The notes beneath the pieces were generated by a model that saw only the letters and a program-made list of their open reading frames with translations, had not been told where the DNA came from and did not search any database. A stretch of 6,393 nucleotides of DNA, from the NCBI GenBank assembly GCA_005881235.1, contig VBEQ01000120.1:1-6393 (forward strand), read 5' to 3'. The stretch's first letter is position 1. The number at the start of each line of letters is the position of its first letter. Source of the DNA: Chloroflexota bacterium (lineage in GTDB: Bacteria; Chloroflexota; Dormibacteria; CF-121). Made by a program: the position numbers and the translations under genes. This document shows positions 5,083 to 6,393 of the stretch, piece after piece.

Positions 5083-6393
5083 TCCGTGAATTCGTCGAGA
5101 GCCACCGTACCGGCCTCGCGATGACCGTTGCCAGTGTTCTTCACGCCGCCGAAGGGCAGTTGGATCTCCGCACCGATGGTTGGCGCGTTGACGTAGACGA
5201 TGCCGGACTGCATCTCGTCCATGGCGTGGAACGCCTTGCGCAGGTCGTTGGTGTAGATCGACATCGACAACCCGTACTGCGTGGAGTTCGCGACCTCGAG
5301 CGCCTCCTCGAGGTTGTTTACCGGCAGCACCAGCGTCGAGGGACCGAAGATCTCCTCCTGCGCCATACGCATGTCCTTCCGGCCGTCGGCAAAAATCGTC
5401 GGCCGGTAGAACCAGCCCTCGCTGCCGGCGAAGTCCCCACCATGCACCAACCGGGCGTGTTCCTTCTTGCCGATCTCCGTGTATTCGTGGACCTTCTTCA
5501 GCGCCGCCTCGTTGATCACCGGACCCATGTCGACGTCCGGCTGCAGCCCGTCGCCGACCTTCATCTTGGCGGCCCGCTCCTGCAGCAGATCGACGAAATC
5601 GCCGGCGACCTTCTTGTCGACGATCAGTCGCGACGCGGCCGTGCAGCGCTGGCCCGATGTTCCGAAGGCAGCCCAGAGCGCGCCATCAACGGCTAATGGC
5701 AGGTCGGCGTCATCGAGGACGACGATCGCGTTCTTGCCGCCGAGTTCGAGCCCCAGCCGCTTCAGATTGCGGCCCGCGATTTCCGCGATGTGCCGGCCGG
5801 CGTCGGTGGAGCCGGTAAACGAGATGCCCTGGACGCGCGGATCCTTGACGAGCACGTCGCCCACGTCCTTCCCGCTCCCGGTGACGAGGTTCAACACCCC
5901 GCCGGGCAGTCCCGCCTCCTCGAGGATCTCGACCAGCGTGGTCGCCACAATAGGTGTGTCCGATGCCGGCTTGAACACCACGGCGTTGCCCGCCATCACC
6001 GCCGGAAAGATCTTCCACGAGGGGATCGCCATCGGAAAATTCCAGGGTGTGATGCAGGCGACCACGCCGAGCGGAACCCGCACCGTCATCGCCCACTTGT
6101 TCCGAAGCTCCGACGGCACGGTCTCGCCATGCGGATGACGGCCGAGGCCGGCGGCGTACTTGCCCATGTCGATCGCTTCCTGGACGTCACCGCGTGCCTC
6201 TTTGAGGACTTTGCCCATCTCCTGCGTCATCAGCCGGGCCAGCTCTTCTTTGCGCGCCTCGATGATCAGGGCGGCCTTGAGGACGATCTCGCCTCGCGCC
6301 GGCGCCGGCGTGCGCCGCCAACCAGGAAACGCCTTTTGCGCCGCCTCCAGGGCGGCGTTGACGTCGTCGGCGTTGGACGCCTGCATCACGCCC
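5016..6393 (-). CDS. NAD(P)-dependent aldehyde dehydrogenase, N-terminus cut by window edge
   Basis: The gene oxidises an aldehyde to the acid in the cytoplasm. The 458 visible codons cover nearly the whole enzyme; roughly 30 N-terminal residues lie beyond 6393. Family motifs are intact: TPWNFP with the oxyanion Asn, VFKPASDTP for cofactor binding, FTGSTDAG, LELGGKN with the general-base Glu (codon 5747-5745) and FGTSGQRCTAA with the catalytic Cys (codon 5645-5643). EEIFGPSTLVLPV and PFGGVKNTGNGHREAG end the catalytic domain. Ser follows KPA where strictly NAD-dependent enzymes often have Glu, as in NADP-using succinate-semialdehyde dehydrogenase GabD, so NADP use is possible. The tail TEWKTIYVDYSGRLQRAQID extends past the usual end. 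It is the most upstream visible gene of the overlapping set. The aldehyde is unknown; a product of the flavoenzyme downstream is a reasonable guess. Confidence 0.94.
   Translation of the reverse strand, partial: GVMQASNADDVNAALEAAQKAFPGWRRTPAPARGEIVLKAALIIEARKEELARLMTQEMGKVLKEARGDVQEAIDMGKYAAGLGRHPHGETVPSELRNKWAMTVRVPLGVVACITPWNFPMAIPSWKIFPAVMAGNAVVFKPASDTPIVATTLVEILEEAGLPGGVLNLVTGSGKDVGDVLVKDPRVQGISFTGSTDAGRHIAEIAGRNLKRLGLELGGKNAIVVLDDADLPLAVDGALWAAFGTSGQRCTAASRLIVDKKVAGDFVDLLQERAAKMKVGDGLQPDVDMGPVINEAALKKVHEYTEIGKKEHARLVHGGDFAGSEGWFYRPTIFADGRKDMRMAQEEIFGPSTLVLPVNNLEEALEVANSTQYGLSMSIYTNDLRKAFHAMDEMQSGIVYVNAPTIGAEIQLPFGGVKNTGNGHREAGTVALDEFTEWKTIYVDYSGRLQRAQIDTGE

Noticed and set aside
5121..6138. 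Plus-strand open frames opposite the aldehyde dehydrogenase
   Set aside because: The minus strand encodes intact catalytic motifs throughout; the plus frames show only low-complexity mirror translation.
1..6393. CRISPR array, insertion sequence, phage or defence genes
   Set aside because: I found no spaced direct repeats, transposase motifs, terminal inverted repeats or defence-type domains; the tRNA has no visible att-like repeat of its 3' end elsewhere in the window.

Overview
This 6.4 kb window is GC-rich (roughly two thirds G+C by eye) and coding-dense. Every gene I can support lies on the minus strand, so transcription runs from the right edge to the left. The tRNA gene does not encode its CCA end. 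GalT is of the short type common in Actinomycetota and Chloroflexota, and a lipoprotein carries a parvulin-like foldase domain. These traits fit a high-GC, soil-type bacterium near Chloroflexota, Dormibacterota or Actinomycetota, but no marker fixes the phylum and I hold this loosely.

Layout in transcription order, right to left: an aldehyde dehydrogenase missing its N-terminus at the window edge (5016-6393); an alpha/beta-hydrolase with a Cys in the nucleophile position (4189-5082); an arginase/agmatinase-family ureohydrolase with all metal ligands (3281-4192); an FAD-dependent amine or amino-acid oxidoreductase (2155-3276); a lipoprotein with a SurA/PrsA-like region and a rearranged-looking parvulin domain (1280-2155); the RNA 2',3'-cyclic phosphodiesterase ThpR (703-1293); tRNA-Arg(ACG) (617-690); and galT, whose C-terminus runs off the left edge (1-572).

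The six protein genes from the aldehyde dehydrogenase to thpR are joined by overlaps or near-contacts: a 67-nt or uncertain overlap, a 4-nt GTGA overlap, a 4-nt gap, a 1-nt TAATG overlap and a 14-nt overlap. They probably form one transcript with translational coupling. The first four look like a small catabolic set for a guanidino or amine compound: urea release by the ureohydrolase, oxidative deamination by the flavoenzyme, oxidation of an aldehyde to an acid, and a hydrolase step of unknown substrate. The order of steps and the substrate are inference. The lipoprotein and thpR look like housekeeping genes carried on the same message.

The left part changes character. A -10-like TACAAT lies across the stop codon of thpR and could drive the tRNA alone. 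After the tRNA, galT has no Shine-Dalgarno sequence but has a well-spaced promoter-like pair ending 8 nt before its ATG. This predicts a leaderless message, with a perfect 10-bp palindrome across the -35 region. I see no insertion sequence, CRISPR array, prophage gene or other clear mobile element, and no gene-free stretch over 300 bases. The least ordinary points are the parvulin domain, the Cys-type hydrolase and the substrate-orphan ureohydrolase module.
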